A DNA stretch of 64,000 bases, taken from the NCBI GenBank assembly GCA_964247055.1, contig OZ176057.1:1736001-1800000 (forward strand). The letters run 5' to 3'. Positions 11,360 to 23,196 of this stretch are shown here, piece by piece (the stretch's first letter is position 1; each line of letters begins with the position of its first letter). This DNA is from Paragordius varius. Its lineage: Eukaryota; Nematomorpha. The translations under genes were made by a program, and so were the position numbers. The notes under the pieces are model-generated. The model saw only the letters and a list, made by a program, of their open reading frames with translations, did not search any database and was not told the DNA's origin.

Positions 11360-12104
11360 TATAAATTATTACTTTGAATGTTATATATTGTTAGTTTTTC
11401 ATTTAATTATTGTCCAAAACAGGAAATACGAAAGGGAAATATAATTGGTTAATAATCATTTTTTATTTTTTACTGCTATTTTTTATTCGATAAACTATTT
11501 TAGCCAATAAATCTGATAGTTTCGCATATGTGAAAAGACATCAATTATTTTGTTTTTATATATCTTAATATTTTTTTATTCTCATTATTATTAATGGGTA
11601 AATTTGAAAATTTAATACCACAAAAATAAAAAATAATCAATATTTTTTTAAAAAAGCTCATTTTAAACTTGACTTCAAATATAACTCTATTTTTTAAGTT
11701 CGATCATTGATGTATCAATTAAAGATGTAAATTGGTAATAATCATTGATATATTTACAAATTAAATAAAAATTAGTTTATGTGGATAATTTATGCCAAAA
11801 ATATATATATATTTTTACTATCTGCCTTTATAATTTGAATTTTTACTATTTTCCTATAATATATACATTTATTACAATGTAATAAAAACACACCACCAAT
11901 TGAGAGGTAAAGGTATGGTACTATCCTTTTCAATATATATTTTCCTTAAATATTGTAATTTTAACTCATCTCTAAATATTAGTATATTTTTATATCATTT
12001 ATTACAATCCTCTCATCATTCCCATCATATTCTCGTTATATTAATCTACAAAACCAACCTAAGCTATCACATTTTTGCCTATTTTAATGGTTCTAACATT
12101 AGAA

Positions 12105-14310
12105 TCAGGGGAGATAAAAAGGTTGCCATTAGGAATCATAGAGGTGCCAACGCTAATAAAATTGATTTTGTAATAAACGAAATGATAAAATACAGCATCG
12201 ACATACTCGATGTATCTGAAACACGTATCCCTTCTAATAGCATCTTAGAATTCGAAAATCAGCTATTTTATTCCGACAATACTCTCAAATACAATGGTAG
12301 AGGTATCATAATGAATAAGAAGTTAGCAAATTTGTCCGACATTATAAACCAATTAACGAACATATGATATCAAAACGGATCCAAACTACAATTCAGCCTA
12401 TAATAATCTTCCATATCTACGCTCCAACCAGTTCATACAGCGACGACAAATGCAAAACGTTTTAAAATGAGTTAGAAACACAATAAAGCGAGTACCAAAA
12501 AAAGATATTCTATTTCTCCTTGGTAATTTTAACAGCATTATTGGTGAGGATAACACATACCCTGTTACGGAGGCAAATGACTAGGAACAAAAAACGACAG
12601 AGGCAATCGACTCATCAAATTTCGTCAAATAAATTTTTTATAGCAAACACCTTATTTAATCAACCCAAAAGACGCCTTTACACATGGCGTTTACCGTGCC
12701 AAAAATACCGTAATCGAATTAATTTTATAATTAATATGAATAAATTTAAAAGTTCATTCCAAAACGTTAAATGTTATCCAAGCGCTACTGCGACAGTGAT
12801 CACAACCTTTTAGTTGCTAAACTGTGCATCAAATTCTAACTACCCAAAAATCATAAAACATTTTGTGTAAAACTTGATTATAATACTATTGATACCATTC
12901 AAAAAATTGTCAAAACATTAAAACTATATGGAATTCGAATACAGACAATCTGCAATACAGCCAATGAATTTATATCGCTTTCCAAACCATCAAAACATGA
13001 AATTAAACTATCATAGTTTTGTTATAGTTAAAGAACGCAGATTAGTAAAAGTCGAAGGGAATTTGTGTAAATATAATATTTTAAACATCAATTCGTAGAA
13101 CAGCATATAGACGGGAAAAACAATCATTGTGACAGCTAGAAACTGAAGCCAAAAATAAATAAAACTTTTTTCTCCAGACAAAACAGATTAAACAAAACAA
13201 AATTGTAATTACGGCGGCTTACGCTGATAATTATTTGTTACGGATAAAGCTAAAATCTTAGAAATTTGGCACGATCACACATCCAACCTCTATTAAACAA
13301 AAACCGCTAAATTTTTTAAAAGAAACACAAATAGGCTCACCCTGATGTGCCAGCTGAAATCATATAACACATCCCACTGGATATCTTCCACGATTTTCGA
13401 AAAATATTTTACTCGGAAAAAATTCCTGAGGATTGGGGTAAATCTATCATTTAGCTACATTCTTAAGACGGCTAGTTTCAACTCATTATATTAACGTAAT
13501 ATTATCAATTTACTCAAATTCTGCTATGGTTTCCTCAACATGGGGTAGCTGATCCCTGCATGGTGAATGTGGGGTTATCTGGGTTGTTTCCTATCACCTA
13601 TTCTGTATAATGCACATCTCGAATGCATAATGAGAAACATACCCTATTCATGGCTCGATACGGTTTTCTTCGCAGACAACCCAAAATCATTTACTCTCAC
13701 ACTACAGCATTTTGTAGGTGAGTGTCAAAAGTATGGGCTACAGATCAATATTTAAAAACAAATATCATACAAATTTTACCCAAAAGTTTTTACAATAATC
13801 GTTGGAGTTCTATTGAAAAAGTCAAAAGTTACACATATCTTGGGAGTCTAATACGTGATGAACTCCCAAGATAAAACGAAGGATAGCCATGCCCGAAATG
13901 GCTGCAAATAATTATAACAAAAGCTGTGCATTTCATGATAGCTTAAAAACGAAAATGTGACTTACATATGCAATCGTTTTTCCAATTTTTCTCTACGGGT
14001 GTTAAGGTTTGTCTTTAAAAAAAATCCGACATACGAAATAACTCTTTTGAAATTTGGACGTGGAAAAAACTTTTACAAATAAAATGGACGGATATTACTA
14101 ACAATGCAATTCAGAATAAAATCAATCCCGACATGTCATTGGTTCGAATGTCTATCCGCACCAAACTATCCTACTTTGGTCACATTATGAAATTTAATTT
14201 ACTGGAAAAGTCCTTGATTGTGTAAAGTTAGCTGTATACGTAAAATGGGCCGAAGAAGGATAAGGTGGATGGATTTTTAACAAGAAACCCACGCAACCTT
14301 GACAACTCAA
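12105..14310 (+). pseudogene. Degenerate RTE-like LINE (LINE B)
   Basis: Pieces in order: VAIRNHRGA (from ATWNxRG, endonuclease start), IDILDVSETRIP (the ET motif), NQPKRRLYTWRLPCQKYRN, YPSATATVITTF (from SADCNSDHN), LSPILYNAHLECIMRN, FFADNPKSF (from YADDT), YTHILGV (from YTYLGS), FFPIFLYGC and MGRRRIRWMDF near 14245-14275. This matches LINE A (46145-48880) from end to end, including a GRRRIRWMD stretch that LINE A has lost. Many stops and frameshifts. It interrupts the tandem-duplicated block only in the right copy, so it inserted after the duplication, and it is followed by a (CA)n tract. Confidence 0.75.
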
Positions 14311-14389
14311 CATTAAAATAAAACCCGCAATTTATAGAGAAATTTTATTTACAATATTGCGAAAAGTCGACTTCGACTGTAGAACATAC

Positions 14390-14416
14390 ACAAACACACA
14401 CACACACACACACACT
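14390..14416 (+). repeat. (CA)n microsatellite
   Basis: Alternating CA run directly 3' of LINE B, possibly grown from its tail. Confidence 0.85.
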
Positions 14417-14474
14417 TTATTTATACAGCTATCTATGCATGTCAAAAATTTATTAGAGGTGGAGTTCTCAAAAT

Positions 14475-14705
14475 TTAAAGATGATTTAACATATCCATTG
14501 CTCTGCGATCATATCTATCAATATTTTTCGGCATTTCAGCAACAGGCATCATACGATCACACTTACATTTTTTACGAAATTTATTTTTCCTTTTTTTCAA
14601 TTTGCATATCGACCGTTCCTGGCTATACATTTTTTCAGTAGTTTGAGTGGAAGTGTCGTTTCGTAAAGGATTAGGTTTTACCAAAGTGTTTTGTAAAGTC
14701 ATCAA
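14475..14705 (-). CDS. Small Cys/Lys-rich ORF of unknown function, right tandem copy
   Basis: Open minus-strand frame of 76 codons; the first two codons are both ATG. The frame is also open for ~20 codons upstream (EVLKDADSNATIL), so an earlier exon or start is possible. The protein is strongly basic in the middle (ICKLKKRKNKFRKKCKCDRM), with a CxC that could bind metal; there is no signal peptide or hydrophobic segment. A homologue at 1365-1560 preserves TLQNTL, EKMYSQE and RKKCKC, so the reading frame has been under selection or was at duplication. Not recognised. It could also be the 3' exon of a larger gene. Confidence 0.45.
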   Translation of the reverse strand: MMTLQNTLVKPNPLRNDTSTQTTEKMYSQERSICKLKKRKNKFRKKCKCDRMMPVAEMPKNIDRYDRRAMDMLNHL

Positions 14706-15169
14706 TATGGTTGCGTTGGAATCGGCGTCTTTCAGAACTTCTATATTTCTGGCGATGTAATAATATAATTATTGCTAAAAAGCATTAAAAAAACAAGTAA
14801 ATTACATATTATTTCAAAAATCAACTAACTATCATCACAAGGCCTTAAAATAAATCAACTGTTTAATAATATTTTTTAACATATTTTTTAAAAAAATAAT
14901 ACCTTAGAATTCAAGATATATATTCATTATAGCCAATTTTTTAAAATTCATTATGAATAAACATACTAAAAGCAACTAATGTTAAGTAAAAGTTAAATAA
15001 TACCCCCTACTTTTTTATCAAATTTTATATTACACTATAGACAACAAATTTTAACTTTTTTTAACTGCCATTCTTGTAAATATTTATTTCATTAAAGTAT
15101 ATTATTAGTATATCTGAAAAGAAAATTGGTCTAGCATGCAAGAATTTTTTTATATTAGAGTTTATTCAT

Positions 15170-15990
15170 AATTATTGGCCCCGATGTAACATTAAACTCG
15201 AAATTTTGAAAATTAAAAGTTTTAAATAGAAGCCATGTATTTAATATCATTCGAAAGAGCGCAAAAAACTGCATCTTTTAAATGGTAGTAAGTCATTTAA
15301 ATCAATGGGATGTAAAAGTTATTTGGATTTAAATGGTCGAAATTTTCAATCCTTAAATAAGTCAAGTTTCACAGACAAACTAATTTGAAAATCATATAAA
15401 TTATTTTAATATAATTATTAAGGTTATATTAATATTTAATTTAAAAAAAATGTTTGAAAAAGCTTTTGGTTTGCTTTTTTAATAAAAATTATTATTATCA
15501 TAAATATTTGACCTAGTGGATACTAAAATGCATAGTTATAACTGTAGATCAAACATATAAACTTTGTTTTTATCTTTAGCCTCGTAAAGAAAATAAATAA
15601 ATATTGATGAGATGGTAATTTTTAAAAAACAAAAAACTTAAAAATGGCTGTTTTGAGTAACATAAAAGCAATAAAAAATGTTTTAATCAAAAAAACTTTC
15701 TTGTGTTATCTTTTTTGGACATTCATCACCATCTAAACAAAGTTTGAGTTATTTTCATCCATTAGTTCCAAAAATATAATAATTAAAAAAAATGCTCTCG
15801 CTTCGCGCGTTTGTCGCTCTTTGTGTCAATATTAACTGTCGATGTAATACATATAGTATGCATTTTATAGAGTTTTTATTACTCTTTCGAATGATATACT
15901 ACAAATGGGCATTACTTGTATATTTTCAAAGAAAAACATTTTTTAGTAAAATTTTGATAAAGAGGGCGCATAATCAAAATATCAAATTAT
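15170..15990. repeat. Probable long inverted-repeat element
   Basis: The left arm near 15245-15295 (ATATCATTCGAAAGAGCGCA, then AAAACTGCATCTTTTAAATG) is roughly the reverse complement of 15855-15905 (TATGCATTTTATAGAG, then CTCTTTCGAATGATATAC). The similarity fades outwards. The 113-codon ORF inside it has no motif and is left out. Confidence 0.45.
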
Positions 15991-16404
15991 ACAAAATTTT
16001 TCCATCGAGTTATAATTTTTATTTCAAATTTACTGTTAAAATGATACTAAATATCAGAAAATGCAAAAAACTCGAGTGGCAGAAAAATTTGTTGTCCAGT
16101 GTTATACATCTATGGTTTTGCGTTGATGTTTAAACTTTTCTCAGTAAATAATGAAAATATTTTATATGAAATAAATGATGTGTGGAAAATGACTACCTGC
16201 CATATCAAAAAATGTTTTGATCTAAAAATTTATTAAATAATACAGATAATTCTTAAAATATTTCCCATTTTAGCAGGGAAAACTATATTATTTTATCCAT
16301 ATAAACCAATAAAATTATCAATCATAATCCATTTTTATAATACGATTCCGACATAATAATTTTTATTAGCGAAACGTGTTAAATCAGTTATGATTTTAAT
16401 TTAC

Positions 16405-16758
16405 TGTGTTCAACACGCGGCCCTCTACGGCTCGGGAAAATTTTGAAAATCCATAATTTGCAAAAATATATTACAAAATTTAGCAAAATCGATATTTCCT
16501 AAAAAAAATTCTGAAACGACAAGTGCAGAAAAAAATTCAAAAAATTAGAAAATAGTTATTAAAAATTAAATAATAAATTAAGTAATTAATATATAACAAA
16601 AATAAAAATTATATAATGTAATAGTTGGCATTTTGCAATCTTATATTTGAAATCCAAAACATTGTTTATTAAGGCCCATTTATTCTAAAGCGGCCCGCCG
16701 AATTTTCGAGTTAAAAATGCAGCTCGCGAAGCCATTTGTGTTGGTCACACTTGTTTTA
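16405..16758. mobile_element. hAT-type MITE, family A
   Basis: The left end GTGTTCAACACGCGGCC is the decayed tip. The right end is GGCCCGCCGAATTTTCG, then GCGAAGCCATTTGTGTTGG, then TCACACTTG. It is present in the right tandem copy only and interrupts similarity to 1775-1830. Confidence 0.65.
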
Positions 16759-16810
16759 AACTTATTATTTTGAATACGCAATTTTTCTAACACTAGAGAT
16801 TTTATCGCTT

Positions 16811-17297
16811 TTTAATGTACTTTAAGAGTATTCTTGAACAATTCAAGTTGGTCCTTTATTTTATTTTGTTTATTACTTTATAATGTTTTTAATGAAAAAT
16901 GTAATGAATAAATCCTTATATACCATTGAAAAAATTTAGAAAATTAATAAAGATATACGAATATTAACTTAAAGTTTATGTTAAAAGAATCCACAATTCG
17001 ATTGATAAGTCAAATAAATTAGAAAAAATTATTTTAAAAACAAAAAAAGTCGTTTGTGAATAAAAATTTTTTTCAAATGAATTATATAATATATTAAAAA
17101 AATATGTTAAAAAATAATAAAACTATGCAACAGATATTGCCGTCAAACACATTACTGTGAGCTTAAAGACCAACTTGAAGTGCTTAAAAACCAACTTAAA
17201 ATGCTTAAGGACTGACTTAAAGTGTTCAAGCATTAAATTGAAATGTGTTAACCAACATGAAGTGTCAAGGATACTCTTAAAGTGTAAATGGTAATAT
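16811..17297. mobile_element. Foldback element, GGTCC family
   Basis: Left arm: TGTACTTTAAGAGTATTC, then TTGAACAATTCAAGTTGGTC. The right arm carries tandem ~20-bp units in the other direction (GACCAACTTGAAGTGCTTAA and four degenerate repeats), ending CTCTTAAAGTGTAAATGGTA. The core is A+T-rich and non-coding. Inserted just downstream of the last exon of the four-exon gene, right copy only. Confidence 0.65.
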
Positions 17298-17416
17298 TTA
17301 TTATAATATTATGAGTACGTACTCCCTTAAGTTATAAAAAAACTTTGAAATTTATTTAAAAAAACTTATTAGCGGTATCAAATTAAATAATTAAAAAGTG
17401 ATATATGATTAGTAAA

Positions 17417-20400
17417 TTACTCAAAAAGACGTGGCCCAAATATATTGCAAATAGCTGGTGTAGGTATAATTTGAATTATGTGGCATTTGAGATTGATATC
17501 AAAATAAAATTTTGTAGAAAGTTTTAGGGTGTTTGTAGGTTGGCGATGAATGATGGATTGATTTGAAGGAACAACTTTGATTTGGCCAAAATCCGTAATT
17601 ACTGTTATAAGAGCTAGAATTTTTATTCAAAATAATTCAATAGACAAATGCTATTTAAAATTATACGAGCAAAATACAAAAACTAAAAGACAAATGCAAC
17701 CATACATAAAAGCAGTTTTAGGATATGGTTTCAAATAATATATCATTTTAGTAAAAAAAAGAGATGTATATTGAATCAATTTAGGATGTATTTACAATTT
17801 TATAAATATTTATATATCAAAAATAAGATATATAAATATGTATGTCTTTGAAAGGAAATATTTGTATTTATATTTTTACGTTTTGTCTGTTAAATTTAAA
17901 TTTCTACTCTGCTAATACTTATTTTAAAGCCTGATATCAACAGTCAATATATTAAGCTTTTAGAAAAAGAACAAAAAGGCAGCGTTACTTAGAAATTACT
18001 ACTTAATACTTGGCAATAGGATTTTGCGAGCAATTACAATTTTTACATTATTTGGAGATTTCATGACATTTGCTAGTTGGTCCTTCCTCACAGATTTATA
18101 CTTTACCATTATAACGTGATTTAGATTATGGTTAACGTGGAAAATAAATCTTTTTTTGTTGTTATCATCGACCGTAAAAACCTATTTTGAAAATATATAC
18201 CATATACAGTTCAACCCTTAAACAATTCAAATTAACTCCTGAACAATTCATATTCAACCTAAAACAATTCAAATTCACCTCAAACAATGCAAAACCCTAA
18301 AATATATTATGTATTTTTTAAAATGAATTATACTTATTATTTTTTAAAAAAGAAATTTTGTATGTAATCAAAATAATACTGAAAAAATAATAAACTTTCC
18401 CATAAAAATATAATTAATTTAAATGAGGAGTTATATTAAACCGAAATTTTATAATTTATTTTTGGGTGATTTTGAATTGTTCAAGCGTGAATTTGTTTTG
18501 TTTAAGGGTTAATTTGAATTTTTCAAAATTGAATTCAAATTGTAAATGGTATTTACTTATAGCCTGTGTTTTTAACATCTATCAATTTGTTATAATTAGT
18601 TCGACCCTTCAATTTTATCATTTTATTTGTTTGTTTAAAGCTGTCAAATGAATATTGATGTGAATAAATATAATCGGTTAGGCCTGGCCAGCCACAGTTT
18701 TGGTGTTATGGTCAATAATACAAAAATAATGCAAAGAAAAACGGGATGCTTGTGTTTTGCTAGTTTAAATGTTGGTTCATTGAAAAGTAAACTAAATGAT
18801 ATTGTGAGAATAATAAAAGTGAAGCATATAGATATTATAGCATTGCAAGAGACTCGTTACCGCGGAAATAGAGCAAGGACTTTGGAAGAAAATTATAGAT
18901 TATATTACTCAGGTGGAAGTGACGGACGAAATGGAGTGGCAGTAATCATAAATCCCAAATTGTCCAATCAGGTTAAAGAGGTTGGACGCTATAATAGCCG
19001 AATCATTAATTTAGATATTTTGGGTAACGAGGTCATAACGGTATTCAGTATATATGCCCCGCAAATAGGTTTACCAAAACAAAAAAGGAGAAATTTTACG
19101 AGACTCTAGATGAAAAATTATCGCTATCCCTCAGTTCAGGATCAAGTTTTTATGTGGGGATTTTAATGGTCATCTTGGTATAAGTAGTGAATCTTTTTAT
19201 GGCACGGATTTGCTTAGATTTGCACAATCTCACAATTTGGCGATAGCGAACACGTTTTTCGAAAAAAGAGAGAGTTATCTAGTTAACAAAAGCGGCATAA
19301 ACATCTTAAATAGATTTTATACTAGTCCCAAGAGACATACTGAAAAGTATTAGACTAAAAGGTCGTGCCAAACTAGAGATTAGTTCGCAACATAATTTGC
19401 TTATTTGTAATTTTTTTGTGAAAAAAAAGTCTAAACAAATTGTTCCTTGCTCAAAGAGATTAAAAACTATAAAGTGGGAGAAATTATTTAAAAAAAAGCA
19501 TGCCTTTATAAAAGAAATAGGGTTATCCGAGGATGGTGGGTTAAATAGTGAGTGGGATAAAGTATGCCAGTTAAAAAGGCAGGAACTCTAGTTTGTGGAT
19601 TTAAAGGCGGAAAATCTCAAGTATACAGAGAGGCTTGGCTTTACGATGAAAGAATAATATTGATGTCACGAGAAAGAGGTAAGGCTTTTAATAAATAAAA
19701 TTTTATATGCGCATATATTAACAACCAATTAAATCATAACAATTACAATGATCGCGTTAAGCTTCAATTTTTATAAAATCAAAACATGTTAAACTGGGTC
19801 ACATTGAACGCAAAAAAGGCCTGGTTTAATTATTAAGAAAATTTTAAAATCTATTTTAACAAAATAATATGATATTGACTCTCTGGCATATATTAAATAT
19901 CACATTGTTAAAATTTTTCTTTGATTTTTCTAAATTTTAAGATATACATCAAAACAAAAACATAAAATAATATTTAGAAATTTGGTCTCTTCCCCTAGAT
20001 TTTGAGCAATTATGGCTGTAAACAAATGAAATATGTTTTCATCACAATTAACCAAAAATATTATATCAAAATTAGGATTAAAACATTTTTGATATGCAAA
20101 CAAAAATTATTTTGATAAATATTACTACCTTTTCTTTAAACTCATCCTTTTCCCAAGCAAACTTAGCATTGATGTAGATTTAATTTACTTTAATGTGATT
20201 TTATATATAAAAATTAATTATCAGGATATGATTCTAAAATTTGGATTACTTTTATCGTTATATTTAAAAAAATTATACAGTATAAATTAGGTCAAATTTG
20301 GAAAAAATGGTGGTCTGATTAAATTGATTAGGAAAATGTTGAATTTAATTGAAATATTAAGTTTTTTAAGATATATATATTATTATGGAGTCATATTTCA

Positions 20401-22649
20401 AAAGTTAAACTGTTATCGTTTAAACTACCATGGTGACTAAATGATAAAATATTTCAAATTCTCTATAATATGTTACAACTAAACAAAGCAACAATATAAA
20501 ATTTAAAAATTAAAAACGGTTAAAAATGAACGAGTCTTCAAATAACGAACGCATTGCCTTTACTCTAGAATTCTCTAGGAGCTGACATCGGAAAAGGTTA
20601 TCTCATATAAAACGGGAATGAACTCGCAAAAATGTTAAATATCAATAGTAGTTTTTATAGTTCTTACATTAAAAATCTAATAAAATTTTATTAATGCCTA
20701 TATAATTTGCAAATATGGGCCCGTCGGATGTTTTTACCCGAAAATGCGGACGGCGCCCGTGAAGCTAATTGTGTTAGACAGCCCAGATATATAAACTAAA
20801 TTTATAAATAAAGTAATTAATTATACTTACCCGATAGGATGTAGTTTGGTTATCTTTGACTTTATACTAAAGACAAAAATTAAATCTGCAGAATAAGAAT
20901 GTTATAAGACAATAAAGATATGGTTATTTTTTATTTAAAAAATTAGTGTTTTATAGTATTAAGTTGTAAGTATATCAATTCACCCTAAATATACAATGGT
21001 TAAAGCGATGATAACGCCAAAAAAAGGCTTACTTACAAATTTTTTAAAGTATATTTAATTAAATTATTAAAATTTTATCGAAAGTTTTGATGAGTTGGAG
21101 AAAATGTAGTTATGTTCCATTTTTGAAATCAATTAGTTGATTTAATTTTTTAAAAATGATCGGTTTTAGTGTCGGGTTTATATAGATTATAGATTTAATG
21201 ACATCCATCCATTGATTATATTTTACTCATAAAAAAATTAATTAGATAAAAAAAAATGAAAAATTATAAAATATTGTATTGAAATTGGATAAATTTTGAG
21301 CTGAATGTTAATTTGATCAACATTATACACGCACCGGGTCCCGTGTGTGTAGTTAAAATTAAAATCATACGGACCAAACTTAAAAATATAAATACAAATG
21401 TTTTTTTGAGACAACCATACTTTTTAAAGAAAAATCATTGTTTTGTACTGTATAATATGAAATAGAGATGTATATTAGTAACACAATAAGTTTTGTATTT
21501 TCCGATTGTACTCAAATCATTTTTATATGATAAATTAAGGGAAAAAAAAGTATGGTTGTCTCATAAAAAAATATCTTTATATTTTGTTTCTATAATTACA
21601 ATTTCTGTGCTAATTTTTGTGCCGCCCAATACTATTAAAACCTAAAAGGAGTTAAAAAAGGTTACTAAAACTAGTATTTATTGTTCCTGTTGCTAGATAT
21701 ATATATCTGATTTTGTAGGGAAGTATTGCATATTCATTTTAGAAAGATATTGTATCAGATTTTGGGCATGCAAAGAGTATTGATTAGGAATTGATTGACA
21801 TAATCAAAATGTTTAGAAAATGAAAAAAATAGAATATGTTCAAGACCATATTCATGAAACCACTTGTATATATTTCAAAAAGCCCGGTCTCGGTTCGGCA
21901 TCAAAAACTTTATTTAGTTAACATACAAAGATTTGAGATATCTATTCGGTTATATCCGTCAATATTATGTAAAAACAAACGCCCTAGAGTAAATATATGT
22001 TAGGGGGCATAATATAATATGTATTTAACTGGTCGATTTTTTCACACTATATTTGTGCGATTTTCAACACAATAATCTATTATTATAGATAAAAACAACA
22101 AAATATTGAAAAAAATAAAAGAAATGTTAGGATGGAAAAATTGTTTTTGACATTTTATTGTTTTTTCCATACACGATTATATTGCAAATAACCCAACTCT
22201 AGTTTGCAAAATAAGCAACTAATAAAATACACAATAATATATCATTACAGTTCAAATTTACCCTTGAACTTCACCATAAAATAATTATATATTTTTTAAG
22301 ATTAAATATTACCTATTTTATACAAATAAAATTTCGTTTAAAATTATATTACTGTAAAAATAATAAACTATGCCATAAAAATATTATTCATATTAAAGAA
22401 AGCCCGAAAATTCATTAATTTTTAGGGTGAGTTTGAATTGTTTAAGGGTGAATTTGAAATGTATAGTATATATAACAATAATAAATTTAAATAATATATT
22501 ACTGTGCCAATGTAAAAATGTGTAAAATTTTGTCTTTTTAATCCGTTTATGGTATCATTTATTGAATTGGGGAATGCGGATTCCGTAAAGTTTAAATGAT
22601 AAATTTGAAATAGATAAGGACCCCAATGGAAAATTAGGTATACAATCAT
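17417..22649 (-). CDS. Unrecognised four-exon gene, 179 aa, right tandem copy
   Basis: Rebuilt from homology to the left copy plus splice phases. Exons: 22649-22503 (49 codons from ATG), 20866-20831 (12 codons), 18181-18010 (57 codons + 1 nt) and 17601-17417 (ends TAA). Donors are GTAATA, GTAAGT, GTATTA; acceptors TAG, TAG, CAG; all phases fit. Residues include HWGPYLFQIYHLNFTES, KRQNFTHFYIGT, YKVKDNQTTSYR, KKRFIFHVNHNLNHVIMVKY, TDFGQIKVVPS and PTPAICNIFGPRLFE. Exon 1 has three N-glycosylation sequons (NFT, NDT, NFT) and a mildly hydrophobic start, hinting at an extracellular or luminal protein; the rest looks beta-rich. No family recognised. More 5' exons are possible. Introns contain a foldback element, LINE C and MITEs. 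Confidence 0.65.
17655..17916. mobile_element. Mariner-type MITE, family M
   Basis: Left arm TTATACGAGCAAAATAC, then GACAAATGCAACCATAC; right arm ATTTTTACGTTTTGTCTGTT, then AAATTTAAATTTCTACT. It lies in the last intron of the right four-exon gene. Confidence 0.6.
18194..18553. mobile_element. Foldback element, CACCC family
   Basis: Left arm TATACCATATACAGTTCAAC, then units of the type AACAATTCAAATTCACCTC; right arm GGTGATTTTGAATTGTTCAA, ending TTCAAATTGTAAATGGTAT. It lies ~13 bp beyond the acceptor of the 57-codon exon and directly upstream of LINE C. Confidence 0.7.
18640..19690 (+). pseudogene. Truncated RTE-like LINE, endonuclease part (LINE C)
   Basis: ORF 18648-19109 encodes CFASLNVGSLKSKLNDIV, IIALQETRYRG, YYSGGSDGRNGVAVII, RYNSRIINLDI and VFSIYAPQIG. 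These are the ordered EEP-endonuclease landmarks (first Asn, catalytic Glu, the Ser-Gly-Gly loop, Tyr-Ala-Pro) of the RTE/BovB type. After ~19090 the frame shifts (EKFYETLDEKL; then GDFNG read as GDFNGHLG in pieces); AN-FF, NRFY and KLEISSQHNLL are still readable. It ends near 19690, before the RT domain. It belongs to a different subfamily from LINE A and B. It sits in an intron of the right four-exon gene. Confidence 0.75.
19700..20680. other. A+T-rich intronic stretch with nothing recognisable
   Basis: No exon, no identifiable repeat and no long ORF. It lies inside the intron between the 12- and 57-codon exons of the right four-exon gene. Confidence 0.4.
20690..20792. mobile_element. hAT-type MITE family A, right-end fragment
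   Basis: Contains GGGCCCGTCGGATG, AATGCGGACGGCGCCCGTG and AATTGTGTTAGACAGCCC, the decayed right third of family A. It ends ~40 bp downstream (minus-strand sense) of the 36-nt exon. Confidence 0.5.
21352..21612. mobile_element. Mariner-type MITE, family M
   Basis: Left arm AAATCATACGGACCAAACTT, then GAGACAACCATACTTTTTAA; right arm AAGTATGGTTGTCTCATAAA, then TATTTTGTTTCTATAATTAC. In the first intron of the right four-exon gene. Confidence 0.7.
22236..22474. mobile_element. Foldback element, CACCC family (short)
   Basis: Left arm ATATCATTACAGTTCAAATT, then TACCCTTGAAC; right arm GGTGAGTTTGAATTGTTTAA, then GGGTGAATTTGAAATG and TATA. It lies ~30 bp from the donor of the first exon of the right four-exon gene. 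Confidence 0.6.
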
Positions 22650-23196
22650 AGTTAATTGATTTGCACCAAATTTATAGAAAGCAACAAAATTATTAAAATG
22701 CTAATATATAAATTTATAATTAATTTATTTATTGCGATTTAAATAAGAGTGATATACTACTGTGTACTGGATATTTATAAATAATTATAAATCTGAACAA
22801 TTAAACTTGTTTGTTACATAAGGGGTTAATTTATATTTTCGAAAATAATTGGTACAATCGATTTTTAAATCGACTTGTTGTTTATTAATTATTATGAAAA
22901 ACACATTATATGTTCCAAATGAACCCAAAAATTAAAGAATAAGTATATACTATATACAGTAATGAATTAATGACTATAATTTTAATCAGGTATTTAAGCT
23001 CAAAAAATACGGTAACTAAAATGTTTAACAAATTTCCTATTTAAAATTTTGTTAAAAAATTCTATTTTTTTATTGTAATCTTTTCCCTTCGTATTTAAGC
23101 TATTTATTACTTTTAAGATTTTACATTAACAATAGGTGTAATTGCCCATTTTTGTTTTAAAATGGCTAAAAGGAGATTCGATATACACATCGATAT

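Noticed and set aside
15792-16133. 113-codon ORF beginning MLSLRAFVALCVNINCRC
   Set aside because: It lies in a probable inverted-repeat element; no homology and no splice context.
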